Source of the DNA: Polynucleobacter sp. MWH-UH25E
GTDB taxonomy: Bacteria; Pseudomonadota; Gammaproteobacteria; Burkholderiales; Burkholderiaceae
Length of the DNA: 64,000 nucleotides
NCBI RefSeq assembly: GCF_018687095.1
Contig: NZ_CP061286.1
Coordinates: 930,001-994,000, forward strand
Reading direction: 5' to 3'
This document shows positions 7,241 to 15,161 of this stretch, one piece after another. Position 1 is the stretch's first letter, and each line of letters starts with the position of its first letter. The notes beneath the pieces are model-generated. The model was not told where the DNA came from. It ran no database searches and saw only the letters and a list, made by a program, of their open reading frames with translations. Both the position numbers and the translations under genes were made by a program.

Positions 7241-8496
7241 CTAGCTCTAAGTCTGCCATCTATTGGTTCAGAAATGATCTGCGCCTTACTGATAATCCCG
7301 CATTTGCCCTTGCTTGTGCGGGTGTAGATTGCTTGTTACCAATCTACACTCATGATGAGCAACAAGATGCCAGCTCTTATGAATTCGCAAGAGTAGGCAT
7401 CTATCGCAAATCTTTTTTACAAGAATCCTTACAGGATCTTAGGGCTCAATTACAGCAATATGGCTCAGACTTATTTGAAATATCTGGAGATTTAACAAAG
7501 ATATTTTTAAGGCTAAAGGCGGAGCTTGGGATTGAGCGAGTTTACTGTGAGTCGATAGTGGCGCCAGAGGAGTTAAGACAATTACAAGTACTAAGAGGGC
7601 TGGGCATAGAAGTTATCGACCTATGGCAATCCAGCATGCTGGATGCTCGGTCTCTACCGTTTGCACCAGAAAAGATGCCTGATGTGTTTACCCAGTTTAG
7701 GCAGCAAGTTGAAAAGCAACCACACCAGTTCACCAAGCCAGCTGCCACTGTGAAGTCATTACCCCCGCTGCCTAAGCAAGAATCACTTGCTCACTCGCCC
7801 ATCAATCATCTGAGCCCTAACGCTTCTGTTGCATTTATTGGCGGAGAGACCCATGCGCAGGCACACTTGAGACAGTATTTTGAACGTCGCTTGGTTGATT
7901 CATATAAGCAAACCCGTAATCAGCTGATTGGGATAGATTATTCGAGTAAGTTTTCTCCATGGCTTTCGCAGGGTTGTATTTCTGCGAGGACTATTGCAAG
8001 AGTGATTGCTGATTATGAGGCGACGCATGGTTCGAATGAAGGAACTTACTGGTTATGGTTTGAGCTGCTATGGCGCGACTACTTTCGCTTTTTGCACTTC
8101 AAGTACGGCAGAAAGTTATATGTTTCTAGCGGTTTAGGAAATCAGAAAAGCCATCCTTTGAATCAAGAGAAATTTGAGCGATGGGTTACTGGTAATACTG
8201 GAGAGCCCTTTGTAGATGCCGGTATGCGTGAATTAAGGCAATCAGGCTTTCTATCTAATCGTATGCGTCAAATTGTTGCGAGTTATTGGATTTACGATAT
8301 GCAAGGTGACTGGCGAGCGGGAGCAGCTTGGTTTGAATCTCAATTAATTGACTATGATGTGTATAGCAACCAAGGTAACTGGTTATATATTGCCGGCAAA
8401 GGAACCGACCCCAGAGGCGGAAGGCCTTTTAATGTGAAGAAGCAAGCCAAAGATCATGATCCTGATGGGGTTTATCAACGCATGTGGCTGGATTAG
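7237..8496 (+). CDS. Cryptochrome/photolyase, DASH type
   Basis: A 419-aa flavoprotein with an N-terminal photolyase alpha/beta domain (AIYWFRNDLRLTDNPAF) and a C-terminal FAD-binding domain. The segment SNQGNWLYIAGKGTDPRGG near the end is typical of Cry-DASH, and WFELLWRDYFRF and MRQIVASYW are the usual FAD-pocket motifs. Cry-DASH enzymes repair cyclobutane dimers, mainly in single-stranded DNA. The GTG start overlaps the stop of the nuclease gene. A decayed tRNA 3' half lies 60 bp downstream. Confidence 0.92.
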   Translation: MTSSKSAIYWFRNDLRLTDNPAFALACAGVDCLLPIYTHDEQQDASSYEFARVGIYRKSFLQESLQDLRAQLQQYGSDLFEISGDLTKIFLRLKAELGIERVYCESIVAPEELRQLQVLRGLGIEVIDLWQSSMLDARSLPFAPEKMPDVFTQFRQQVEKQPHQFTKPAATVKSLPPLPKQESLAHSPINHLSPNASVAFIGGETHAQAHLRQYFERRLVDSYKQTRNQLIGIDYSSKFSPWLSQGCISARTIARVIADYEATHGSNEGTYWLWFELLWRDYFRFLHFKYGRKLYVSSGLGNQKSHPLNQEKFERWVTGNTGEPFVDAGMRELRQSGFLSNRMRQIVASYWIYDMQGDWRAGAAWFESQLIDYDVYSNQGNWLYIAGKGTDPRGGRPFNVKKQAKDHDPDGVYQRMWLD

Positions 8497-8558
8497 CACG
8501 CTAAGGACCGATGGCTAACTGTAGATTTCTCACTTATGGAGTTCTATCTCGGGTTCCT

Positions 8559-8606
8559 GACCTCATAATCCTCTAGTCCTGGTTTCAAGTTCTATTAGGC
8601 TCAGCA
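8559..8606 (+). pseudogene. Decayed 3' half of tRNA-Ile2(CAU)
   Basis: Without gaps, 36 of 48 bases equal the anticodon-to-CCA part of the tRNA-Ile at 1305-1628, including CTCATAATCCT and TTTCAAGT. The CCA has become GCA and T-stem pairing is eroded. It is read as the displaced old 3' half of the tRNA, marking the far edge of DNA inserted behind rpoD. An imperfect GC hairpin with a T-run (about 8612-8647) follows, as behind the other copies. Confidence 0.75.
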
Positions 8607-8745
8607 GAAAACCGCATTCTTATCTGAAATAGCGCAGCTTTTTTCTTTAGAGATTAATATGGGTTGCGAATGAAATTATCGTGATTTATCTCTTTAGTTA
8701 AGGTCAAGGCCCCATGAATAATCAATGTTGTTTTTGGAGGGCGGT

Positions 8746-8784
8746 ATGATGTTCTTTCTTGATTCTAATAAGCTAAAGAAATAA
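8746..8784 (+). CDS. Possible 12-codon leader ORF
   Basis: ATG at 8746 has a strong GGAGGG Shine-Dalgarno (8736-8741) and opens a 12-codon frame ending at TAA 8782-8784, 11 nt before the DUF2461 ATG. That gene has no good ribosome site of its own, so the mini-ORF may couple translation. This could be coincidence. Confidence 0.35.
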   Translation: MMFFLDSNKLKK

Positions 8785-8795
8785 GCCATCATTAA

Positions 8796-9479
8796 ATGTC
8801 AGAGTTTGTTGAGTTCAGTCCTAAGGCTTTCAAATTTTTTGAAGAGCTAACTAACAATCAAAATCGAGTTTGGTTCGCTGAGCATCGCTCTGAGTATGAA
8901 GAATTTGTGCGCGAACCAATGAAGCTTTTTACGGTTGCGCTCTCTGAGGCGTTGTCCAAGAAGGACATTCCTCTATGGGGTGATCCAAAACGATCTCTTT
9001 TTAGAATAAATCGTGATGCACGTTTTTCAAAGGCTAAGCACCCTTACAACATGCATGCAAGTGGCTTATTTACAAGAACTGGTGACAAGTACTCCCCAGG
9101 CGTTTTGTACTTCCGCTTGGATCCATTGGGCAGTAGATGCGCTGCAGGTTATATGCAACCTGAATCCCATATCCTTAAGAAGCTCAGACAAGGAATTTTG
9201 GATAATCCAAAAGCCTGGCTTTCTCTTGAGAGAAATTTAAAGCGAAAGGGCTATGCCTTGGATTACTCGCACACATTGGCACGTCTTCCTAGGGGTTTTG
9301 AGGATGTTCCTGCTGAAGTTGAGAAAGCTATCAAGCTCAAAGGTTGGATTATTAGAAAGCAATTACCCAGATCAGTAATTTGCTCTAAAAATTTAATTAA
9401 TGAAGTAACTGTTTTTGCGAAGGATATGCTGCCACTCCTGAGTTTTGGATGGCATGCTCTCGAAAAGTTTACTAATTAG
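8796..9479 (+). CDS. DUF2461 (TIGR02453) family protein
   Basis: A 227-aa soluble protein. The family hallmark FRINRDARFSKAKHPYNMHAS lies at about residues 69-89, followed by the YFRLDP and GYMQPES blocks. DUF2461 proteins are widespread and biochemically uncharacterised; their conserved Arg/Lys residues suggest a binding or catalytic pocket. It is not clearly in an operon. Confidence 0.85.
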   Translation: MSEFVEFSPKAFKFFEELTNNQNRVWFAEHRSEYEEFVREPMKLFTVALSEALSKKDIPLWGDPKRSLFRINRDARFSKAKHPYNMHASGLFTRTGDKYSPGVLYFRLDPLGSRCAAGYMQPESHILKKLRQGILDNPKAWLSLERNLKRKGYALDYSHTLARLPRGFEDVPAEVEKAIKLKGWIIRKQLPRSVICSKNLINEVTVFAKDMLPLLSFGWHALEKFTN

Positions 9480-9613
9480 GATCAGGCATCCCGGGTCTCA
9501 ATCAGTTAGCCCCGGCCGGCTTCCATTGAGAAAGATTGTGTTTGCGACTCATGCAGCATTTCTATCCATGATTCATAATCACCGTAATAAGTGTATTTAA
9601 TTAAGGGGTAGCT

Positions 9614-10681
9614 ATGTTGTTATTTGATCGTTATAAATTGGGCGGTGTTGAGCTGAAAAACCGAATTGTTATGGCGCCCATGACGAGAAGCAGGGCAGTA
9701 GAAAACAATACGCCTAATGAGCTCATGGCTAAGTACTATAGTCAGCGCGCTAGTGCTGGCTTGATCGTGACTGAGGGTGTTTCACCGTCACCAAATGGTT
9801 TGGGCTATGCTCGTATCCCAGGATTATTCAATGAGGCGCAAGTTGCTGGCTGGAAATTGGTTACTGATGCAGTCCATGCCAAAGGTGGAAAGATTTTTGT
9901 TCAGTTGATGCATACCGGACGTGTTTCACACCAAGATAATTTGCCGACTGGGGCTCAAGTAGTGGGCCCATCACCTGAAATTTGTCCGGGCGAGATGTGG
10001 GTAGACAAGACCGGCAGCATGCAGCCACACACAGCCCCACATGTTTTGAGTGAGATTGAGATTAAGAATGTAGTTCAGGAGTATGCAAATGCTGCCAAAT
10101 TGGCTATTCAAGCAGGATTTGACGGTATTGAATTGCATGCTGCTAATGGCTATCTTATGGAGCAATTCTTAAACCCTAATGTGAATAAGCGCACTGATGG
10201 TTATGGCGCAAATATTGCTGGCCGTAATCGCTTTGTTCTTGAGGTGGCTGATGCTTGTGTCAAGGCGATTGGCGCTACTAAGGTGGGTATTCGTATTTCA
10301 CCGCAGGGCGTCTTTAATAGCACTGGCGATTTTCCAGAGCTAGAGCCGCAGTTTTTAGCGCTTAGTCGAGATCTATCCAAATTAGGCTTGGTATACCTGC
10401 ACCTAGTTGATCATTCGGCAATGGGTGCACCTGCTGTATCAACGGAGCTGAAGAAAAAAATCCGTCAAGCATTTGCGGGAACCTATATTGCTGTTGGAGG
10501 CTTTACTGCACAAACAGCTGAAACGGCATTGGAGGCTAAGGAGGCCGATCTAATTGCATTTGGTAGACCGTTTATCTCTAATCCGGATTTGGTTGAGAAG
10601 CTCAAGACTGGTGCTGCATTGACTGATCCTGATATGAGTACTTTTTATACCCCAGGTGAAAAAGGTTACACAGATTATTAA
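9614..10681 (+). CDS. Old Yellow Enzyme family alkene reductase (NemA-like)
   Basis: A 355-aa FMN-dependent TIM barrel that reduces activated C=C bonds or nitro compounds with NAD(P)H. The start is typical (LFDRYKLGGVELKNRIVMAPMTRSRA). His175 and Asn178 (HAANGY) are the substrate-anchoring pair and Tyr180 is the usual proton donor. FMN-phosphate binding residues appear in VGGFTAQTAE and IAFGRPFISNPDL. A good AAGGGG ribosome site precedes the ATG. The natural substrate is unknown. Confidence 0.92.
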   Translation: MLLFDRYKLGGVELKNRIVMAPMTRSRAVENNTPNELMAKYYSQRASAGLIVTEGVSPSPNGLGYARIPGLFNEAQVAGWKLVTDAVHAKGGKIFVQLMHTGRVSHQDNLPTGAQVVGPSPEICPGEMWVDKTGSMQPHTAPHVLSEIEIKNVVQEYANAAKLAIQAGFDGIELHAANGYLMEQFLNPNVNKRTDGYGANIAGRNRFVLEVADACVKAIGATKVGIRISPQGVFNSTGDFPELEPQFLALSRDLSKLGLVYLHLVDHSAMGAPAVSTELKKKIRQAFAGTYIAVGGFTAQTAETALEAKEADLIAFGRPFISNPDLVEKLKTGAALTDPDMSTFYTPGEKGYTDY

Positions 10682-10729
10682 GCAGCCTGTTGCTTGTAAG
10701 CCTTGATTCGAAAGACCTCGGAGATAAAT

Positions 10730-11413
10730 ATGTACAAACTAATTGCTTTTGATGCTTATGGAACACTGTTTGATGTTTATTCCATGGGGCAGTTAGCGGA
10801 GGAATTGTTTCCAGGTCACGGACAGGCATTATCTCTAATGTGGCGTGATCGACAAATTGAGTACACCCGTTTAGTAACGATGAGTGACCCCAACCCAAAC
10901 GGTAGTAAGTACTATCTACCTTTTTGGGAGCTGACTATTCGATCTTTGCGTTATGTATGCAAGCGCTTAGACCTTCCTCTTTCTCCCGAGCATGAGAAAC
11001 GTCTTATGGATCAGTACGCTAAGCTGACAGGTTTCGAAGATAGTCAAAGTGTCTTGAAGGCAATCAAGGATAAGGGGATATCGACCGCCATCCTCTCTAA
11101 TGGCAGTCGAGAGATGCTTGCAACTGTGGTGGAAAGCAATGGTCTGAAGCCTTATTTGGATAAGGTTGTGACTATCGAAGATGTGCGTCTATTTAAAACA
11201 GCACCCCAAGCCTATGAGCTGTTGCTTAAAGCATTCCCAGTAAAAAAGGAAGAGATTCTATTTGTTTCTAGTAATGCTTGGGATGCCTTGGCAGCCAAGT
11301 GGTTCGGCTTTGATGTATTTTGGGTTAATCGCCTCAATCATCCTTTTGAGGAAATTGGTGAGAAGCCCGACTATGAAGGAAAGTCCCTAACGGAAGTTTT
11401 AGGGGTTATTTAA
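10730..11413 (+). CDS. HAD-family haloacid dehalogenase, type II
   Basis: A 227-aa HAD hydrolase. The Asp8 nucleophile sits in FDAYGTLFDV, motif II is LSNGS, and VSSNAWDALAAKWFGF is the L-2-haloacid dehalogenase motif III/IV block. Family members hydrolyse L-2-haloalkanoates to D-2-hydroxy acids with inversion, but many such annotations act on phosphoesters. I used the ATG at 10730 because GGAG lies 8 nt upstream and it gives the regular N-terminus; an in-frame TTG at 10703 is less likely. Confidence 0.85.
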   Translation: MYKLIAFDAYGTLFDVYSMGQLAEELFPGHGQALSLMWRDRQIEYTRLVTMSDPNPNGSKYYLPFWELTIRSLRYVCKRLDLPLSPEHEKRLMDQYAKLTGFEDSQSVLKAIKDKGISTAILSNGSREMLATVVESNGLKPYLDKVVTIEDVRLFKTAPQAYELLLKAFPVKKEEILFVSSNAWDALAAKWFGFDVFWVNRLNHPFEEIGEKPDYEGKSLTEVLGVI

Positions 11414-11425
11414 GCTTCTATTTGA

Positions 11426-11443
11426 TTGTCACAAACGTGACAT
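11426..11443 (+). promoter_or_regulatory. PHO-box-like site upstream of the 61-aa gene
   Basis: TTGTCACAAACGTGACAT matches CTGTCATAAATCTGTCAT at 13 of 18 positions. A third half-site TTCAT follows at the same 11-bp period. It lies 64 nt before the ATG at 11508, like the pstS site. Confidence 0.45.
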
Positions 11444-11507
11444 CAAGCTTTCATAATTTAGCGGTTAAATCCATTTCCCTGGGAATGATTTCAAAAGGAG
11501 TGGAGAC

Positions 11508-11693
11508 ATGACAGAAAAAATACCGCACAACGAGGGCAAAAGACTTGATGCGCTATTTGGCAGGGAGTTGGATATTAAGGGTCAATTTAAGGACAGGCTT
11601 ATCCATCAGCATTTGAAGAGAGATAGAAAAGATAGCCTAAAAGATTTAAACGAGCCCTCTGAAAATTCGCGAGATGAATTTGATGGCGAATAA
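11508..11693 (+). CDS. Small charged protein of unknown function
   Basis: A 61-aa, very hydrophilic protein rich in Lys, Asp and Glu, with no Cys and no membrane segment. A strong AAGGAG Shine-Dalgarno sequence stands 10 nt before the ATG, which supports it being a real gene. I do not recognise the family. The PHO-box-like repeat at 11426 suggests PhoB control. Confidence 0.6.
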   Translation: MTEKIPHNEGKRLDALFGRELDIKGQFKDRLIHQHLKRDRKDSLKDLNEPSENSRDEFDGE

Positions 11694-11706
11694 TTGATGA
11701 CCTGCT

Positions 11707-12246
11707 TTAAAAAGTAAATTGACTCATTCGAAGCAGTCTATCCCAATTTTGCTGAGATGTTCTTGCATGTTCTTGAAGATAAGTAAGTGGAGTTGGTGGA
11801 GGAAGTGCTAAATTCCCCTCAGAATCACCCATCATGCTTTTGATTTTTAAATCATGTTTTTCACAAAGTTTCTTTATGGCCTGGTTACTGCGGATGCAGT
11901 GCATGTAAAGGTTGCTATAGAAGCGGTTTCTAGCCCATGTAATTGCCTCTTCCATCATGTAGCTTGCGATCCCCTGTTTGCGATAGTGCAATGCTACGAT
12001 GATGCCAAATTCAACAGAATTTTCATGAGTTGCAATATGAATAGTCCCGGCCCAAAAGTTGTTGCATTTCGCTACTAAAAAATAATTTTGTGTTGGTTGT
12101 TGGTGCCATTTTTCGATTAGCGAATCAATACCATCATTATTTAAAGGCCATCCAAAATACTCACGAATTGTTTCTGGGTCTTGAGCTTTTAGCCAATGAC
12201 CATATTCATTAAAACGATTGCGCGGCAAAAATTCTGTTGTTAGCAT
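11707..12246 (-). CDS. GNAT family N-acetyltransferase
   Basis: A 179-aa protein with the acetyl-CoA binding core around residues 78-110 (VEFGIIVALHYRKQGIASYMMEEAI, with the R/Q-x-x-G-x-A loop) followed by the usual HCIRSNQAIKKLCEKHDL motif B. The substrate is unknown. The C-terminal tail (about 40 residues) goes beyond the core fold. Convergent with the 61-aa gene. Confidence 0.82.
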   Translation of the reverse strand: MLTTEFLPRNRFNEYGHWLKAQDPETIREYFGWPLNNDGIDSLIEKWHQQPTQNYFLVAKCNNFWAGTIHIATHENSVEFGIIVALHYRKQGIASYMMEEAITWARNRFYSNLYMHCIRSNQAIKKLCEKHDLKIKSMMGDSEGNLALPPPTPLTYLQEHARTSQQNWDRLLRMSQFTF

Positions 12247-12345
12247 GCTTTCTCTCTAGGTAATGATTTTGGATGTCCAGTTAATCTTTTACACACCACA
12301 ACTACATTAATCTCACATCATGAATGTTGCATGACATTAGCTTGG

Positions 12346-12429
12346 CTAATCATCAAGGCCTTCGCAAGGCTTGAATGCTGTAATTTTCAGTTCAACTAGC
12401 TTGCAACCTGGGGTATTGTGTGTGGTCAT
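12346..12429 (-). CDS. Putative 27-aa small protein
   Basis: On the minus strand a textbook AGGAG sits 6 nt before an ATG that opens a 27-codon frame (begins MTTHNTPGCKLVELK, ends CEGLDD). It starts 23 bp downstream of the outer-membrane protein gene stop, in the same direction, so co-transcription is likely. It has two cysteines and no hydrophobic stretch. The family is unknown, and conservation in relatives would decide. Confidence 0.45.
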   Translation of the reverse strand: MTTHNTPGCKLVELKITAFKPCEGLDD

Positions 12430-12452
12430 ATCGATCTCCTCATGGGACATCT

Positions 12453-13292
12453 CTAAAAACGCCAAGTCACGCCAATCTCTGTTCTTGTGGCATTAGGGCC
12501 ATTACCTGTGAGTGCATTGCCATAGCTAAAGGCACTCCTCATTGCTGATAAGCCAATATCAACATCTTGGACTGGTGAATAAATTAGTGCTCCCATTAGA
12601 TAGTTACTAAAGTACTGTTCTGGTTGAGGTGGGTTTGTGGTGGCGCCAATATCTAGGGCGAGTTTAAAATCGGATGATAGTGACCACACTGGAGCGATAG
12701 AGATCAAGAAGATATTGATTCGATTGGGGTCCATGCTCTGCCCAATTGCGTAGTTGGTATTGTATGGAGACCTCATATATGAGGCGTTCATATGAACCTC
12801 TAGCGTATCAAAATACGCTGAAGCAATTAAATTAGCTCCATAGTTCACGGCTGCTAATCCAAGCCCATAAACCTGTTGTTGAGTGGTTGCGGGTAGGGTA
12901 AAGGAAGGTTTGATTGCAAGGGCAAATTGATTGTTCTCTGTCTCAAAAAATCGCCATTTAGCAGCAACTACGAAGTTAGAAAACCTCGAGTAGTTGCCCG
13001 TAGGCTCATTGAAGTAAGTCGAAGAAAATGAAGCTTCTACTGCTTCTGTCAGTCCTCTTGTGTAAGTAAATGGAAATGCTCGAGCATTTCCTGAGCCTAT
13101 AAACTCCTCGCCGGGTGTAACTAGTTCTATGGGAGCCGAGTTAGTGCTGCCATGACGCTGAATCGTAAAAAAGTATTGCTCTATTTGGTTGCCGCCTGCT
13201 TTGACGGTGCCAGCATCATCAGTATTCAAGGGTTCAAATGCAAATGCAGAACACGAGATCAAGAGGGCTGATGAGAGTAAGAATTTAAGCAA
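12453..13292 (-). CDS. Outer-membrane beta-barrel transporter-like protein (MetA-pathway type)
   Basis: A 279-aa protein with signal peptide (cleavage about after CSAFA) and mature start FEPLNTDDAGTVKAGGNQIE, typical of the Phenol_MetA_deg family. Alternating amphipathic strands and a terminal Phe (TWRF) are the outer-membrane barrel signature. Substrate unknown. The start codon would be TTG at 13292, next to a 13-bp tandem repeat, and no good ribosome site is visible. Confidence 0.72.
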   Translation of the reverse strand: MLKFLLSSALLISCSAFAFEPLNTDDAGTVKAGGNQIEQYFFTIQRHGSTNSAPIELVTPGEEFIGSGNARAFPFTYTRGLTEAVEASFSSTYFNEPTGNYSRFSNFVVAAKWRFFETENNQFALAIKPSFTLPATTQQQVYGLGLAAVNYGANLIASAYFDTLEVHMNASYMRSPYNTNYAIGQSMDPNRINIFLISIAPVWSLSSDFKLALDIGATTNPPQPEQYFSNYLMGALIYSPVQDVDIGLSAMRSAFSYGNALTGNGPNATRTEIGVTWRF

Positions 13293-13297
13293 CTAAA

Positions 13298-13335
13298 GAG
13301 ACTAAATAAAGAGACTAAATAAAGACACTAAAGAA
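13298..13335. repeat. Tandem repeat of a 13-bp unit (about 2.8 copies)
   Basis: GAGACTAAATAAA occurs twice in a row (13298-13323) and a degenerate third copy follows. It lies just upstream of the outer-membrane gene on the minus strand, where the ribosome site should be, so copy-number slippage could change expression. Confidence 0.7.
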
Positions 13336-13552
13336 TCAGGCTGTAGGGAGTATTTTTGAATAACTTAGTTGAGCCAATATAGGTAGCCACAGGAAGAGAT
13401 CCTCCTGTAATAAAAGTAGCCAATAGAATTTCGCTAACCCAAAGTGCCGTAGAGGGATAGTTTATGTATGAATCAAAACTCTTAAATAATGGAACATTAT
13501 TGGCATTTAAACCATGATGAGAATAGTCATCTTCAAATTCCGTATTGCTCAT
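13328..13552 (-). CDS. Hypothetical 74-aa protein
   Basis: A short frame with an acidic N-terminus and one hydrophobic segment (about residues 36-58). I do not recognise it. It lies upstream of, and in the same direction as, the outer-membrane protein gene. It could be a real one-TM protein or chance. Confidence 0.35.
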   Translation of the reverse strand: MSNTEFEDDYSHHGLNANNVPLFKSFDSYINYPSTALWVSEILLATFITGGSLPVATYIGSTKLFKNTPYSLIL

Positions 13553-13636
13553 AGTCCATTCGATGGCTCAACACCAAAGCGTTTTTAAATAAGCTAAATT
13601 ATGGAATTCAAATATGACACTCTTATTTACAGTAGG

Positions 13637-13654
13637 GATTCATCAAAATGTCAT
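13637..13654 (+). promoter_or_regulatory. Weak PHO-box-like site upstream of cdh
   Basis: GATTCATCAAAATGTCAT has two half-sites (TTCAT, GTCAT) 11 bp apart and 12 of 18 consensus matches, 43 nt before the cdh start. It is the weakest of the set. Confidence 0.35.
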
Positions 13655-13696
13655 TAATTCATAAGACTATTCAATTCCTCATAAAGGTCTAATTCC

Positions 13697-14371
13697 TTGA
13701 AATTTCTGAGCAAATTTAGTTTCTTCCTGCTGATTGCCATTTTTGGCAATCTATCGGTTGCTGACACTATCGCAAGAAGTGACATCCTGCTACATATTGC
13801 ATCTCAATGCGTGGATCCAGCGACTGTGAATTATTGTGCTCGCTGCACTTTGCCGCGAATAGATAGCAGTTGCGGCCAGGGATTGGCTTGCAAAAAGACC
13901 AATGAAGTATGGCAACTTAATCCCCATTTTGTTGCTATCCGAGACATCAAAATGTGTGGGTGTCCTTCCAGTTTTATTCATGGACTTGCAATGCCTAGAG
14001 AAACAATAACTGGCGTTGAAGATCCATTAAGGCCGGAGAAAATTTGGCCATTCGCATGGAGTGTTGGTGTTGAGCGGATTGAAGAAGGCTCTCTTGCTTT
14101 GGTGGTCAATCCAAAATCTCAGAGAACGCAAAATCAATTGCACGTGCATATTCTTCGCTTGAATCAGGGTGCCCGTCAAAAATTTACAGAATATGGTTTT
14201 GCTATTATTGGCGATATTAATCATGTATGGAAAGTTGCTGAGGGGGTCGCAAAAATCAGTGGATTAAGTGATTACGGAGTATTAGTCTCCAAATACTCTG
14301 ATAATCGATTTATTGTGATCGTGTCAAAGGATAGCCCAGAGGCGATTTTTACAAAATGGCAATGTAATTAG
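13697..14371 (+). CDS. cdh: CDP-diacylglycerol diphosphatase (CDP-DAG pyrophosphatase)
   Basis: A 224-aa exported or membrane-anchored HIT-superfamily hydrolase that splits CDP-diacylglycerol to phosphatidate and CMP. The N-terminal hydrophobic segment (residues 6-22) is a signal anchor. The Cdh-specific run MCGCPSSFIHGLAMPR, then ITGVEDP, and the catalytic QLHVHILRL histidine motif are clear. The start is TTG at 13697 with AAGG 10 nt upstream. Its place beside other phospholipid and polyphosphate genes suggests a role in lipid turnover. Confidence 0.88.
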   Translation: MKFLSKFSFFLLIAIFGNLSVADTIARSDILLHIASQCVDPATVNYCARCTLPRIDSSCGQGLACKKTNEVWQLNPHFVAIRDIKMCGCPSSFIHGLAMPRETITGVEDPLRPEKIWPFAWSVGVERIEEGSLALVVNPKSQRTQNQLHVHILRLNQGARQKFTEYGFAIIGDINHVWKVAEGVAKISGLSDYGVLVSKYSDNRFIVIVSKDSPEAIFTKWQCN

Positions 14372-14387
14372 CGCCAACTTAACAAAC

Positions 14388-15161
14388 TTATTTTTCGAGA
14401 TCTGATATCTTTCCATTCCATTCAAAAACAATGGATTTATCGGCTTTTAGAAGATCTTTATTTTTCTTAGGGTAGCTTACTCTAGAGAGTAAATTCCGGA
14501 TTAAATTCAGATGCGCTAATTTTTTGTCATTTGCCCGAACGATTGTCCATGGAGTCATACTAGTACTCGTGGTGAGGAACATGTCATTCCGACATTTGCT
14601 GTAAGCGGACCATTTTTTCTGAGCCTGTTCATCCACTGGGCTGATCTTCCACTGTTTGAGCGGATCTTTGGCTCTTGCCTCTAGTCTGGCAGCTTGCTCT
14701 TTTTTAGAAATATCTAGGTAGTATTTCATCAGGATGATGCCTGACTTTTTTAGCATCGCCTCGAAATCATTAACTGTTTCAATAAACGTGCGGTATTCCT
14801 CTGAGGTGCAAAATCCCATGACGCGTTCAACGCCAGCGCGGTTGTACCAGCTGCGATTGAACAGCACAAACTCCCCTTTTTTGGGAAGCTCAGCAACATA
14901 GCGCTGGAAGTACCATTCGTTAGATTCTGCTTCAGTTGGCTTGCTGAGGGCTACCACCCTTGTTTCGCGAGGGCTGAGATGTTCGGTAATCGCTTTGATG
15001 CTGCCATCTTTGCCTGCGGTATCTCGGCCTTCTAGGATCACCAGAATTTGATCCTGATTACTAATAAGACTGTTTTGTAGCTTAACAAGCTCTATTTGTA
15101 ATAGCCGAAGCTTGGATTCGTAATCAGACTCGGTGATTTTGTCTTTAGTAAGCTTGCTCAT
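14388..15161 (-). CDS. ppk2: Polyphosphate kinase 2 family protein
   Basis: A 257-aa class I PPK2, which transfers phosphate between polyphosphate and nucleotides. Walker A is LEGRDTAGKDGSIKAI, the lid region begins SKPTEAESNEWYFQRY, and Walker B is FNRSWYNRAGVERVMG. Its ATG overlaps the stop of the Lys/Ala-rich gene (ATGA), so translation is coupled. A second PPK2 is encoded at 34544-35449; the duplicates may differ in direction or nucleotide specificity. Confidence 0.92.
   Translation of the reverse strand: MSKLTKDKITESDYESKLRLLQIELVKLQNSLISNQDQILVILEGRDTAGKDGSIKAITEHLSPRETRVVALSKPTEAESNEWYFQRYVAELPKKGEFVLFNRSWYNRAGVERVMGFCTSEEYRTFIETVNDFEAMLKKSGIILMKYYLDISKKEQAARLEARAKDPLKQWKISPVDEQAQKKWSAYSKCRNDMFLTTSTSMTPWTIVRANDKKLAHLNLIRNLLSRVSYPKKNKDLLKADKSIVFEWNGKISDLEK

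Noticed and set aside
1108..8606. Complete genomic island with its own integrase
   Set aside because: No integrase, recombinase or transposase frame was found between the tRNA pieces, so only footprints are claimed.
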